Program-made: the position numbers and the translations under genes
Notes under the pieces: generated by a model
The model's database searches: none
Told to the model about the DNA's origin: nothing
The model's input: the letters and a program-made list of their open reading frames with translations, nothing else
Assembly: GCF_000499845.2 (NCBI RefSeq)
Contig: NC_023749.2
Span: forward strand, 23,767,322-23,831,321
Length of the DNA: 64,000 nucleotides
Origin: Phaseolus vulgaris
Lineage: Eukaryota > Streptophyta > Magnoliopsida > Fabales > Fabaceae
Reading direction: 5' to 3'
Part shown: in pieces, positions 21,201 to 30,626 of the stretch
Position numbering within the stretch: the stretch's first letter is position 1
Layout: the number at the start of each line of letters is the position of its first letter

Positions 21201-23716
21201 TGGGTTTCCTCTTGACTGAAAGAGGCATAGAGGCCAACCCTGATAAGTGCGCCGCCATCTTGGCGATGAGGAGCCCAGCTACGGTGAAGGAGGTTCAACA
21301 GCTAACAGGTCGGATGGCAGCCCTGTCTCGCTTCGTGTCAGCTAGCGGAGAGAAGGGACATCCCTATTTTCAGTGCTTGAGGCGCAATAACAAGTTTGCC
21401 TGGACGAAGGAGTGCGAGGAAGCCTTCGTCAAGCTGAAGGAGTATCTGGCGAGCCCGCCGGTTTTGTGCAAACCGCTGGTGGGAATCCCTCTCAGGTTGT
21501 ATTTTGCTGTAACTGAGAGGGCGGTGAGTGCGGTGCTCGCCCAAGACCAAGATCAGGCTCAGAAGCCTATTTATTTTGTTAGTAAGGTGTTGCAGGGCCC
21601 CGAAACGAGATATCAGGCCCTGGAGAAGGCTGCGCTGGCTGTGGTGTTTTCGGCGAGGAGGTTGCGCCACTATTTCCATAGTTTCACCATACTGGTGATG
21701 ACTGACCTGCCCATCCAGAAAGTTTTGAAGAAGCCCGACGTTGCGGGAAGGATGGTGAAATGGGCAGTGGAGCTGTCAGAGTTTGACATCAAGTATGAGC
21801 CCCGAGGCCCGATCAAGGGGCAAATCTTTGCAGATTTCGTGGTCGAGCTCTCGTCTGAGGCGACACGAGTTGAAGGGGACGGTTTCCGTTGGGTACTTTC
21901 AGTGGACGGATCATCGAACCAGCAGGGTAGCGGTGCTGGAGTCATTTTAGAAGGGCCCAATGGCGTGCTGATCGAGCAATCTTTGAGATTTGCCTTCAAA
22001 GCCAGTAACAATCAAGCAGAGTATGAGGCGCTGATCGCCGGAATTTTGCTGGCCAAGGAGATGGGAGCTAGGGTGCTGATGGCTAAGAGTGACTCGCTGC
22101 TAGTCACAGGGCAAGTAACAGGCAAGTTCCAGGCTAAAGATCCACAAATGGCGGCCTATCTGGAATATGTGCAGGAGTTGAAGAGTTCCTTTGCCTCCTT
22201 TGAAGTAGTGCATGTGCCCAGAGAGCAGAATGCCCGAGCTGACTTGCTAGCTAAGCTCGCCAGTTCAGGCAAGGGGGGTAGGCAGAGGACGGCGATTCAA
22301 GAAACTCTGAAGGCGCCGAGAGCATTTGTGGCAGATCACCTGGTCCTTCAGATATGCAAGTCGACGGAGAAAGCAGCAAGAAGCCATAAGTCCCTGACGC
22401 AAGAAACTCTGAGATCGCCGAGAATTAGAGCATGTCGGGGAGAGAAGGTAAACATGATGCAGGTCTGCGCTACCCATGAGCCAAACACTTGGATAACACA
22501 ATACAAGCGGTGCCTGGCAGATGGCCTTCTCCCACTGGATCCGACTGAGGCTAGGAAGGTAAAGAAGAATTCTAGCAAGTACACCCTGATTGATGGCGAT
22601 CTGTACAGGTTTGGGTTCACTCACCCGCTCCTGGAATGTATACATGGCAAGAAGTGCACGAGAATCATGGCGGAGCTCCACGAAGGTATATGCGGAAGCC
22701 ACGTCGGGGGTCGAGCTCTGGCCGCGAGGACTCTCCGTGCAGGCTACTACTGGCCAACGATGAGAGAAGACTGCAAGAAGTATGCGCAGTGTTGCAAACA
22801 GTGCCAACAGCACGCCGATTGGCACAAGGCGCCTCCTGAGGAGTTGAAGTCGATCTACAGCCCTTGGCCGTTTCATACCTGGGGAATCGACATCCTGGGA
22901 CCTTTTCCGCTGGCGATCAGGCAGATGAAGTACTTGGTGGTGGCGATTGAATATTTCACCAAGTGGATCGAAGCAGAACCAGTGGCCCAGATCACCGCAC
23001 ACAAGATCGAAGGTTTCGTGTGGAAGAACATCGTGTGCCGGTTTGGAGTGCCTAAGCGCTTGGTGTCGGACAATGGGACTCAGTTTGCAAGCCACTTGTT
23101 GAAGAAGCTGTGCGAAGGGGTAGGAATTCAACAAGTGTTTGCATCCGTCGAGCACCCTCAGACGAATGGCCAGGTGGAGTCAGCTAATCGGGTGTTGCTG
23201 AGAGGTTTGAAGAGAAGGCTAGAGAAAGCCAAAGGAAGCTGGGCTGAGGAGGTACCCCGTATAGTCTGGGCGTACCACACCACCGAACAGTCAGGAACCC
23301 ATGAGACCCCGTTCAACTTGGTCTATGGGTGTGATGCAATGATTCCAGTGGAGATCCAGGAAAGTTCGCCGAGATTCCAGAACTTTGTAGAGGAAGACTC
23401 GAATGAAGAGAGAAGGCTGAACCTGGACCTACTGGATGAGGTCAGGGAAGAGGCGAGACTGAAAGCTGAGGCGGTGAAGAGAAGGATTGAACGAAGGTAC
23501 AACTCGAAGGTGATGCCAAGGCAATTTAGAGAAGGCGACCTGGTGATGAGAAAAGCCCACCAGTACGAGATGGAGAATAAGCTGTCACCCAAGTGGACTG
23601 GACCGTTCAGAATAACCGAGGCGCTCGGGAACGGTGCCTACCGCTTAGAGACATTGGAAGGAGGGGCTATTCCTCGCACCTGGAACGCCACGCACCTGAA
23701 GTTGTATTACAGTTGA
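18278..23716 (+). CDS. gag-pol: Gag-pol polyprotein of Tat-type element B (1812 aa, intact)
   Basis: This single open frame encodes every protein needed for reverse transcription and integration. In order: N-terminal coiled coil (about 20-85); gag domain (about 110-230); knuckle-like CX2HX4HX4C starting at C375; aspartic protease VDQGSSADV with D511; RT with YVDD at 928-931; an RNase H-like connection (about 1070-1150) in which the usual DAS motif reads FAVTERA, so its first catalytic Asp is lost; and a second, archaeal-type RNase H with D1210 in DGSSN plus conserved E, D and D further on. Integrase has an HHCC finger from H1475 and catalytic D1538, D1598 and E1634 (DD35E spacing). No chromodomain follows. 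The dual RNase H and missing chromodomain fit the Tat lineage of Ty3/gypsy. The start at 18278 gives the same N-terminal layout as element A. No stop or frameshift is visible. Confidence 0.95.
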   Translation: MRKMRSNRSSPVAPVAAEGDAAMTMAQMVDIMRSLQATVEASRIEQAQMHEDLAASRARNDELTKVTEELRQALQEQQGRPIAEEVTPSSPPRVFPMPFAQAITDTPIPTSVVPVKAVFTGVEDPEAHLTTFHTQMMLSGGSDAVYCKMFVSTLQGTALEWFVSLPNGHITNFQQFSKVFVEQYIVNKAPPRVSYDLFDIRQYQGESLRDYLNRFGAQMVRSPAKDEEMLVYAFKKGVLPGPFCEALIRAHPATFAEVRRLAVAHIADESEVAEKRGSVAPARPRAQTRIQPQRVLETAAAARKDQRTRHPYDRRNKGRGQGRQQLARREYNRPPKHKFVMGLADLITIPNISARLKAPEKVGDKVLGPKPDAWCEFHQGFGHTLDSCLSLGYQLDDLVKSGFLNDYLLDRRTGGASSSQPAGGEAQQHEMPIHGEIHTIAGGFSGGGCTASQRKKYARSVMTVDMFEDHSPEVDITFTKQDLRDVVPHDNDPIVISLITAGRKVHRVLVDQGSSADVMFWPTFTQLELPLDQLRPYGGCLYGFAGDQVEVRGYIELRTTFTDEAGSRTEKIKYLIVNAPSAYNILLGRPTLNRIGAIPSTRHMKVKLPSMEGVVITIKSDQKEAKKCYENSLKNKRSVSYVTTTPPPGVKPRSTVTEETAGRDVEMVDAELGEGNAGLEEEEARNRPEEAREQGIARAVIARESRPKPVEQWLEKEIGGKIFKLGRSLEVELQDQIAKVIEWHLDAFAWSASDMPGIDPDFLCHHLAMDNLVRPVRQRRRKFNEERRQVIRDETQKLLAAGHIREVQYPEWLANVVLVKKSNGKWRMCVDFTDLNKACPKDSYPLPSIDALVDSAAGCKLLSFLDAFSGYNQIKMHPMDEEMTAFMTERSCYCYKVMPFGLKNAGATYQRLMDRVLAPMLGRNVQAYVDDMVVTSPEKSKHVADLEELFTTIAKFRLKLNPEKCIFGVEAGKFLGFLLTERGIEANPDKCAAILAMRSPATVKEVQQLTGRMAALSRFVSASGEKGHPYFQCLRRNNKFAWTKECEEAFVKLKEYLASPPVLCKPLVGIPLRLYFAVTERAVSAVLAQDQDQAQKPIYFVSKVLQGPETRYQALEKAALAVVFSARRLRHYFHSFTILVMTDLPIQKVLKKPDVAGRMVKWAVELSEFDIKYEPRGPIKGQIFADFVVELSSEATRVEGDGFRWVLSVDGSSNQQGSGAGVILEGPNGVLIEQSLRFAFKASNNQAEYEALIAGILLAKEMGARVLMAKSDSLLVTGQVTGKFQAKDPQMAAYLEYVQELKSSFASFEVVHVPREQNARADLLAKLASSGKGGRQRTAIQETLKAPRAFVADHLVLQICKSTEKAARSHKSLTQETLRSPRIRACRGEKVNMMQVCATHEPNTWITQYKRCLADGLLPLDPTEARKVKKNSSKYTLIDGDLYRFGFTHPLLECIHGKKCTRIMAELHEGICGSHVGGRALAARTLRAGYYWPTMREDCKKYAQCCKQCQQHADWHKAPPEELKSIYSPWPFHTWGIDILGPFPLAIRQMKYLVVAIEYFTKWIEAEPVAQITAHKIEGFVWKNIVCRFGVPKRLVSDNGTQFASHLLKKLCEGVGIQQVFASVEHPQTNGQVESANRVLLRGLKRRLEKAKGSWAEEVPRIVWAYHTTEQSGTHETPFNLVYGCDAMIPVEIQESSPRFQNFVEEDSNEERRLNLDLLDEVREEARLKAEAVKRRIERRYNSKVMPRQFREGDLVMRKAHQYEMENKLSPKWTGPFRITEALGNGAYRLETLEGGAIPRTWNATHLKLYYS

Positions 23717-23989
23717 GAACTTTGTAAGTAAAGATAAACACAAAGTTACATTACAATGTCTCTGTTAAAACAGTTTGAAGGGGGCACTCTTTTTTCCCTA
23801 AGGAGGGTTTTTAATGAGGCCACCCAATAAAGAGAAGTTTTCAAAGCACAAGTTGTTTTAGATTGCGTGCCTATTGTTTTCAGAAAAGTTTTGAAGAAAG
23901 ACCTTGTCACTTGTACGTGACTCAAGGCGAGTTAAAGATATATTGCATGCTTTCTGAAAAGTTTTTAAGTCCTCATCGTTTTTCGGCGA

Positions 23990-24508
23990 TTGGAGGCATC
24001 AGTTAAAGTTTTTAAGTCCTCATCGTCTTTCGGCGATCGGAGGCACCAGTTAAAAGACCTCAACGCCCTCGCGCGTCCTGAGGCAAGTTAAAGACCTCCT
24101 CGTCGCTGAGCGAGTGCAGGTAAGGAAGAGCGAAAAGTCCTCAATGTTTCTGGGGGCGAGAAGATGTAACCCCTGGGGCAATGTAGAGGCAAGTAAAAGA
24201 CCTCCTCGCCGTCGAGCGAGTGCAGGCGAGAAAGAGTAAAAGTCCTCAGTGTTTCTGGGGGCGAGAAGATGTAACCCCTGGGGCAATGTAGAGGCACCAG
24301 TAAAAGTCCTCAGTGTTTCTGGGGGGGAGGAGATGTAACCCCTGGGGCAATGTAGAGGCACGAGTTAAAGACCTTCTCGCCTATGAGCGAGTTCAGGCGA
24401 GTTAAGGACCTTCTCGCCTATGAGCGAGTTCAGGCGAGTTAAAGACCTTCTCGCCTATGAGCGAGTTCAGGCAAGATAAAATCCTTCTCGTCTCGAACGA
24501 GTTCAGGT
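23990..24508 (+). repeat. Complex tandem repeats of element B
   Basis: Several repeat types lie in succession. There are two copies of an AAGTCCTCATCG...GGCGATYGGAGGC unit. Then come three copies of a roughly 63-120-bp unit containing CTGGGGGCGAGAAGATGTAA and CCCTGGGGCAATGTAGAGGC. Last are four 37-bp units starting at 24364, 24401, 24438 and 24475 (GTTAAAGACCTTCTCGCC). The position, between pol and the antisense ORF, matches the array of element A although the sequences differ. Confidence 0.9.
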
Positions 24509-25113
24509 ATGGTGTAGAGGGTGGAAGAAGTTCTGAGGGTGGCTAAGGTAGGTTCGAAGAGAACGCCTAACCACCCGGTCTCTTGCTCTGAAGCACAAGG
24601 AGGTAGAGAAGGATCCGAAAGGCGCCTCTACCCCCAGATGAAAGAGCAATGGCCAAGGTGTGAAGGCAGGAAGAAGCTGGTGTCGCCAAGAGTCTCTGGC
24701 GACCAGGAAACGTTCAAGCATGGCGAGAAGTCAAAGACGCGTTTGATGAAGCAGATCGGGTGTAACGACGTCATAAAGCCAGCGGTTGAGTTAAAGTCCA
24801 TTGCTTGAAGTATCATTTTACGCTAAGGTTCATTGCCTTAAGTTTACGAGTTGTTAAATGTGATTATTATTCGAAGTTGAGATGGTTCGAAACAGCTCAG
24901 TACAAGGTCGTGCCTACGAGATTACTAAGTTATTTCTTTGAAGTAAATCACGCAAGGAAAGTTAAAGGTAGACGAAGGGGTTACAAGAAGAAATGCAAAA
25001 GTAATTTCGTTAAGTAAAGTATCAGCTCAAAAATACATGTACAAGAAAATACGAGTTTATTACAGAATTATATACAAGAGAAAGGCACGAAGGTAGCAGA
25101 TGGAGAGAATCGA
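24509..25113. other. Non-coding spacer of element B
   Basis: It lies between the tandem repeats and the end of the antisense ORF. No convincing gene is seen. Short ORFs here have no recognisable domain. Confidence 0.5.
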
Positions 25114-26642
25114 TTAGTCTTCAGCGGGAACCACTTTTCCATCCACTACCTCGTTATCAAGAGACACCATGCTGAGGTCCAGGTCGGGGAACAAGCAGGC
25201 AAATTGTTCCCGCACAGCTTCGAATCCAGCAGCCAGAATTTGAGCAGAATTCAGCTTGAGTTCTTCAATCTGCTTCTGAAGTTCCTCAATCCGTTTCTTG
25301 AGATCTTCAGTCTGTTCTTTCAGCTCCTTATTCTGCTGCTCCAGCTCTTCAACATGCTTCTTGAGTTGTTCATTGGTTTCTTGAGCCTGGAGAAGGTCTT
25401 CGGCAACCTTCTTGGATTCTGCTTGCGCTTGTCCCAATTCGGCAGCAAGCTCCCCTTTTTCCTTGTTGGCTTCAGCGAGCTCAGCCATGGCGTCATCCCT
25501 CGCCTTTTCCACCTTTCCAAGGAGGGTCTCTCGGTCGGCTGACCTTTGCTCCAATTTCTTCACCTTGGCGGCGTCAGTTTTTATGAGAGCCTCCAGGTCA
25601 GCCACCCTGACGCGATAAGGCACAATCTTGCTCTCCAGTTCAATCTTTTCTTGAGCCAGTTGCTGCACCTTATGGCGGAGATCAGTGGCCTCCTTGCGCG
25701 CCAATCTGAGCTCGGTATTCATTGCGTCTTCTACTCGGGAGTGTTCAATCTCCGCGAGCGTCAAGTTGAAGGACAACTTCTCCACCTCAACCCTCATGGT
25801 GCTGTTCTCTGTCTTAAGGTTGAAGAGGTCGTCCTGGAGCTTCCTGGTGGAGCTCTGCACCGCCCTGGTTATGATGGCGGGAATGTCTTCTGCTATCGTC
25901 TTCAGCTTAGCAGATAGAGGCTCCCACATCCTCGTGACCTCAAGAGGGAGGTTTGCGGCTTGGAGAGGCGCTGGTGGGGCCTGTTGTTGGTTTCCGTCGC
26001 CACCTTCTTTAGTTGGTTCTTCAGTGGGTACTTCTGCTCGTGGTGGCGACGTCGGGGACTCGGTGATCAAAATCGGAGAGGTGTGGGCAACCTCATCCCC
26101 GATTGGAGCGGCATCTGCAGCTGAGGCGTTAGAAGGAGGACCCCCTCCAACTGATACATATGGCGTGGAGGCGCTTGGGGGGTCCTCCAAGAAATTGTCT
26201 TCGGCGGCCTCGACCGCGGGTGGCGCAGTTGCCAACGGAATGGCTTGGACTGGGGAAGCGGGAGCTGGTGGAGATGGCATTGTTGGAGGTGGAGCAGGCG
26301 TGGATGGCGGTGTTGAGATTGGAAGAGGGGGTGGGGCAGGTGGTGAAGAAGGTGCCACCCTCTTCCTCTTTGTAACGAGGCCATCTTCGGTGACCTCGTC
26401 ATCTTCTTCCTCCTCCTCGTGGACTATCTGGGGAGCTTTCCTCTTAGGCCTTTTGAGGACGAGCTTCTTACGTTGGGCGGCGGGCTGGACATCGGAGGGA
26501 GCTGGGCCCTTAGGTGGCGATCGACTCTGGGCGACGGCGATCTCCACCACCGAATTCGGTACTGTTTGAGAGCCCGTCGCCAGCCCGTGGGTTCGGGCGA
26601 GCGCCCTAAATTCAGCAAGCATACCCTTGCCCAACATGTTAT
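25114..26642 (-). CDS. Antisense ORF of element B, exon 2
   Basis: Exon 2 begins after a CAG acceptor (minus strand CTATGCAG, 26643-26650) and runs to the stop at 25114. It encodes a MLGKGMLAEFRALARTHGL-like start, a basic KRPKRK patch, an acidic E/D run, a long Pro/Ser/Ala-rich stretch, then about 200 residues of heptad-rich coiled coil, and a short conserved tail. It is open throughout. The equivalent exon in F starts with nearly the same residues and joins exon 1 in the same phase. The product would be made only from a transcript antisense to gag-pol. Function is unknown; nuclear or RNA/DNA binding is only a guess from the basic patch. Confidence 0.78.
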
Positions 26643-26820
26643 CTGCATAGAACGAAAATGCATGGGTTAACTCAGAGAGAAAATAAGTGCATAAGGCAGT
26701 ATGCAGCAAAGCAGATGATCGGTGCAGAAAAATAAAACCAAAGTCTTGCGCATAACGCACAAGACGCCCAGAAACAGTTAAACAGAAGCAGTATTAAAAC
26801 AACAGTTTAAATGTTCTAAC
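26643..26820 (-). other. Predicted intron of the element B antisense ORF
   Basis: On the minus strand the 178-bp segment starts GTTAGAAC and ends TATGCAG. The homologous intron in element F (46301-46489) starts GTTAGTGC and ends TTATGCAG, and in both it splits a codon after its first base. Only splice-site consensus and conservation support it. Confidence 0.75.
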
Positions 26821-27763
26821 CTATTCGGATTTCGAGTTGGTCCTCGTAGAATTCGAAGCAGATCAGGGTGGTGGTAAGGAAGGTGATGTTGGCATCCGCC
26901 ACCCTTTTCCAGAAAAGGCAGAGATCTCTGTCCAACGCTCCCATGCTATCAGGACTTCTGGGTCTCCTGAAGCAGCTCTTGGACTCCTTCTTCCCCTTGT
27001 CCACCCAGTACAAGGGGAAGCCGTCGAGTAGGGAGGCGTCCTTGTCGTTAGGGCGCACTTGGACGAACTTCCCTTTCCAGTCTTTATAGGATTGCTGAAA
27101 GATGGCGAAGATTGACCTCCCAGCAATCGCATTCACGCTAACCCACAGGCGGTCTCCTGGGTGCTTGGCTTCGAAGAGAAATAGAAATACGTCTACGGAT
27201 GCAGGCAACCCCAGATGGTCGCACATCACTTGGAACGCTCGCACAAACGCCCAGCTGTTGGGATGGAGCTAGGCGGCGGCGATGTTGAGCTCGGTAAGGA
27301 GCTCCCTTTCGAAACGGGTGAAAGGGAACTTGAGCTTCACCTTCTTGAATAAGGTTGTGTAGATGAAGCAGAAGGGCCCGTCAGCGCTCACCTTCTCATC
27401 GGCACAAACGGGCAGATCGGGGGGGCAAGGTAGCACTATCATCTTTTCATCGTGCTCCTTATGAAATGTTTGGTGAGGCTCATCCCCCTTTGTCAATCGC
27501 AAGACTGCTCCAGCAGTGTTCACGGAAGACGTTTCCCTCAACAGGGTCGAGTTGGCCCAGGGGTAGAGTTTTTTGAAGTCTGGCAGGGGAACGGGGGCTC
27601 CTCCGGCGATAGGTGGAGTCGCCTGGGCCAGGTTGGGGAGGGAAGGTGCAGGCCTCTCAGCCTGGGAAGATGAAGCACCGCGTGCTCGCGGTGGGGTGAG
27701 TGCTTGAGAAGAGGGGTGTCGCGATGAAGGAGGAGGATTCGGGGTGATCTTTGAGCGGGTCAT
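26821..27763 (-). pseudogene. Antisense ORF of element B, exon 1 (one stop)
   Basis: It starts at 27763 with MTRSKITPNPPPSSR and encodes the same globular domain as 12200-13003 and 45358-46300. Blocks shared with them include FERELLTELNIA, LHPNSWAFVRAF, SYKDWKGKFVQV and DGFPLYWV. An in-frame TAG at 27269-27271 replaces the CAG present in F and A (Q in the APAQLH motif). Apart from that one stop the exon is open and ends at a GT donor. Because the rest of the element is intact, this may be a recent loss, or the stop may be tolerated. Confidence 0.8.
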
Positions 27764-28351
27764 TCTCGAAGCTGCAAAGGAAGAAGAAAAGGAAAAATGA
27801 TCAGGGTTCGCAGAGGCTGACTCGATCGTGGGAGAAGGGTGAAAAGCGAACGAACGAAGGTTCGTTGCGACGATTGACGAAGCCCTAAGTTACGCAGAAG
27901 GAGAAATGGAAAAAGCAACCCACAGCGTATGCACCAGACAGTTACAGGATGATGCGAAACGGTTAAAATGCAAGAAAAACCAGTAGAAGAAGGAAAGTAG
28001 GTACCTTTTGATGATCAGGAAGATGACGAAGGATGATGGTGATTCAGAATGTTGGAGAGCGCTGAGAGATTTTTGCAGGAGGAAGTTAGAGCGTTTGTGA
28101 ATATGAAGAAAAGTGATGGAACAGTGTGGAGTGAAAATGGGTTTAAGAGTTTTTTCGAAATGGGTTTGGGAAGCGCAAACGGTAACTGAAGGTAACCGTT
28201 GATGAAGCCACGTGTCGAACGATGGGTGAGGGGTTTGGTGGAGCGTCAGAGAAGCAGAAGGTACAACCGCTTGGAATTCTGCGTCAGTGCCACGTAGACC
28301 GGTGTTGACGTGACTCCTCTAGTCTTTTCGCTGGACAAGTCTTCGCTTAAG

Positions 28352-28364
28352 ACTGGGGGGCTTG
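28352..28364 (+). other. Polypurine tract of element B
   Basis: ACTGGGGGGCTTG immediately precedes the 3' LTR, as in A and C. Confidence 0.75.
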
Positions 28365-29161
28365 TGTACCGCCCTGGTAGTCGGAAGTGATGACGTGGCA
28401 TCCAGCTACAGTATAGGCGTGTTGACAAGGCGCCAGGTTGGCAGAAGGGAAGGAAGTCGGGGGGCTCGTGAAGTCGCCAGTTATTAAGTTGGTGTGTTCC
28501 GATCTCCAGCATACCAGAACCGGCGATCACCGGGTTAAAGATGAAGTCGCCAGATGTAAACTCAGGCGACCTAGTGATTGGAGATCGCCAAAGCAAGCAC
28601 ATCGCCAGAGATGAAGGTGGTGCAGATTATGAAGGCGGCCGGCGAGACCACAGGGAAGGTGTACGAAGGCACCCTAACTCGCCAGTTCCAGTAGAGATCG
28701 CGCTCCCAAGTTAGCTATGCACTGGGCAGTACCATGCATAAGTAACTTAGCGAAATGAGAGTAGAAGCAGCGCCCAAGTCAAGGAGGCTCCAGATGAAGG
28801 CACGTGTACGACTAGATGCGAGCCACGTGTCCAAGTCTGTAACTGCCAGGAGGGAGAAAGTAACCAGGTATATAAGAGTTCTCAACGAACATTCTGAGGT
28901 ACGCGCGTTCAGATTATACTTTTTACGCTTGCGAGTTATAGAGCTTACTGTGAGAGAGAATTTGCACGGTTCCTGTTCTCTTAGTATTTGGTGATTCGGT
29001 CACTGACTTGGGCGTTGGAGTGCGATCGGCCGCAGCGGCGTCGTTCTGTTCCTTTGCAGGTTCTTGAGGTGGATCTCGAAGAAGAACGGAGGTTTGAAGC
29101 GGTGCGCACGTCGATCCTTTGACGAGGCAGTTTCCAGCGTTCCGGTCAACAGGCAGGATCA
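28365..29161 (+). repeat. 3' LTR of element B
   Basis: It is 797 bp and differs from the 5' copy by 11 substitutions and no indel. Confidence 0.96.
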
Positions 29162-29442
29162 TAATCCATTATAGATTGAATCCAAAGCATAGGCATTCTC
29201 AATCTTTTAAAAGAAAAGTGTTTTTCAAACTAAGTGAAAAACAACCGATTGTTTTGTCGAAACAACCGATTGTTTTATACTTAGATGTTTTTAGAAAAGA
29301 TTGAAAACTGTTTTTCAAATGGTTGAGCTGTTAAAACCAAAACAACCGATTGATTCGAGGAAACAATCTTTTGGCCATATATTCGAGGAAACTCTCTTTA
29401 AACAATTCACCCCCCTCTAGTTTAAAGCCATATATTGTAACA
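29162..29442 (+). repeat. 5' LTR of Copia-1, right part (internally deleted)
   Basis: It resumes the copia LTR after element B and ends TGTAACA before the PBS-like ATTGGCATCAAAAGC. Together with 16946-17071 it gives about 407 bp, against 1136 bp for the 3' LTR. Roughly 720 bp is missing near 29358-29390, where GAGGAAACAA joins sequence from close to the LTR end. Confidence 0.85.
29239..29275. repeat. Paired 21-bp-spaced AAACAACCGATTGTTT motif
   Basis: Two exact copies start at 29239 and 29260, in the 5' LTR of Copia-1. The motif is an inverted repeat (AAACAA/TTGTTT around CCGA). Other pairs are listed in the findings. Confidence 0.9.
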
Positions 29443-29503
29443 ATTGGCATCAAAAGCTTGGTTCTTGAAAGTTATTCAAGTTGATCCAAAAATCCTTTTT
29501 TTC

Positions 29504-30605
29504 TATGGCTGGAAAACAATCTTTTGAGGAAGGTGCTTCAATCTACAAACCACCTTTATTCTGTGGATTGAGTTACAAGTATTGGGAAGCCAGAATGAAT
29601 ATCTTTGTGGAATCTATTGATCAAGGAATTTAAGATTCAATTGAGAATGGTCCTTACATTCCAAAGTTTAAAAAGAATGGTTCTTTCATTGCAAAACCTT
29701 GGTCTCAATGGACCAATGATGAATGTAAAAGGCCCAAGCTTGATTGTTCTGCTCAAAACATAATAGCTTCTGCACTTGATACTAATGAGTTTTTTAGGGT
29801 TTCAAAATGAAAAACTGCTAAAGAGATGTGGGACACACTCAAGGGTGCTCATGGAAACAATGAACCAAAGGAGGCAAAGTCAAAAAGCAGAGCAAGAAGG
29901 AAAAGAAGGCAAAACAAGAAAAGCCTCAACCTCTACTTCATGGCCAGAAAGGAAGATGACTCAAGTAGTGTAAGTTCATCTAACTCATCAAACTCTGAAA
30001 ATTATGGTCAATTGCTTCAAGCCTTTCAAGAAACACATGAAGAAGCCAACCGATTGGCCCTCTTGAACAATCGGTTAAAAGAAAAGAATAGCTGACTTGA
30101 AAACATAGTCAAATCACTAGAAGAGGAATTAGATAATTCAAAAACAGATTTTGAAAACCTTGAAATTATTTACACAAAGTCCTCTTACAAGTGTGATGCT
30201 CTAGTTTGTGAAAATTGCGAAAATCTTGAAAAGAAGGTCCACTATCTTGTTAAAATTGTGGATAAACTTTCTAAAGGCCAATCCAACTTTGAGAATGTCT
30301 TGGCATCTCAAAACTATGTTTTTGGAAAAGCTGGATTGGGTTTTAACCCACAAAATAAACAAGATAGATTTTCATAATCATTTTCGAAAATGCCAGAAAA
30401 ACAATCGATTGGACCATCGAAACAACCGATTGTTACATGCTTCTATTGCATGAAAAGAGGCCATTCTGTGAGGTTCTGTAAAATCAAAAAATATGTTGTT
30501 CCTAGGGGCTTTATGAAGTGGATTCCTAAGTGCAATAAAGGTTCTATTGATGAGTGTAAACCAAATGGACCCACATTCAAAAGGGGACCAAATCTTTGTA
30601 CTTGA
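29504..30605 (+). pseudogene. Gag remnant of Copia-1
   Basis: The frame starts at 29504, with an N-terminal domain parallel to the intact gag of element D (residues around PPLFCGLSYKYWEARM). It contains stops (for example TAA at 29631) and a large internal deletion after about 29860. The C-terminal part keeps a complete CX2CX4HX4C zinc knuckle (CFYCMKRGHSVRFC near 30439-30480). It is preceded by two motif copies (30399 and 30420) that are translated as KQSIG/KQPIV. Confidence 0.8.
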
Positions 30606-30626
30606 AAATCTTTTTTGTAGGAAATC

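Larger units (their letters stand above)
17072..29161 (+). mobile_element. Complete Tat-type Ty3/gypsy element B
   Basis: This 12.1-kb element has two 797-bp LTRs, PBS, an uninterrupted 1812-codon gag-pol, tandem repeats, a two-exon antisense ORF and a polypurine tract. Flanks are TAATG (17067-17071) and TAATC (29162-29166), a 5-bp duplication with one mismatch; the uninterrupted copia LTR at 34170 shows the target was TAATC. The LTRs differ at 11 of 797 positions by my count (about 1.4%), so the insertion is young. It is the youngest layer of this nest and the best candidate for an autonomous element in the window. Confidence 0.95.

Noticed and set aside
24521..24808. 95-codon ORF after the element B repeats
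   Set aside because: It overlaps repeat-derived spacer and has no conserved motif; no equivalent in element A.
26160..26569. Plus-strand ORFs (up to 294 codons) across the antisense exon of element B
   Set aside because: They are shadows of the Pro/Ser-rich minus-strand exon; no gag-pol domain is expected there.
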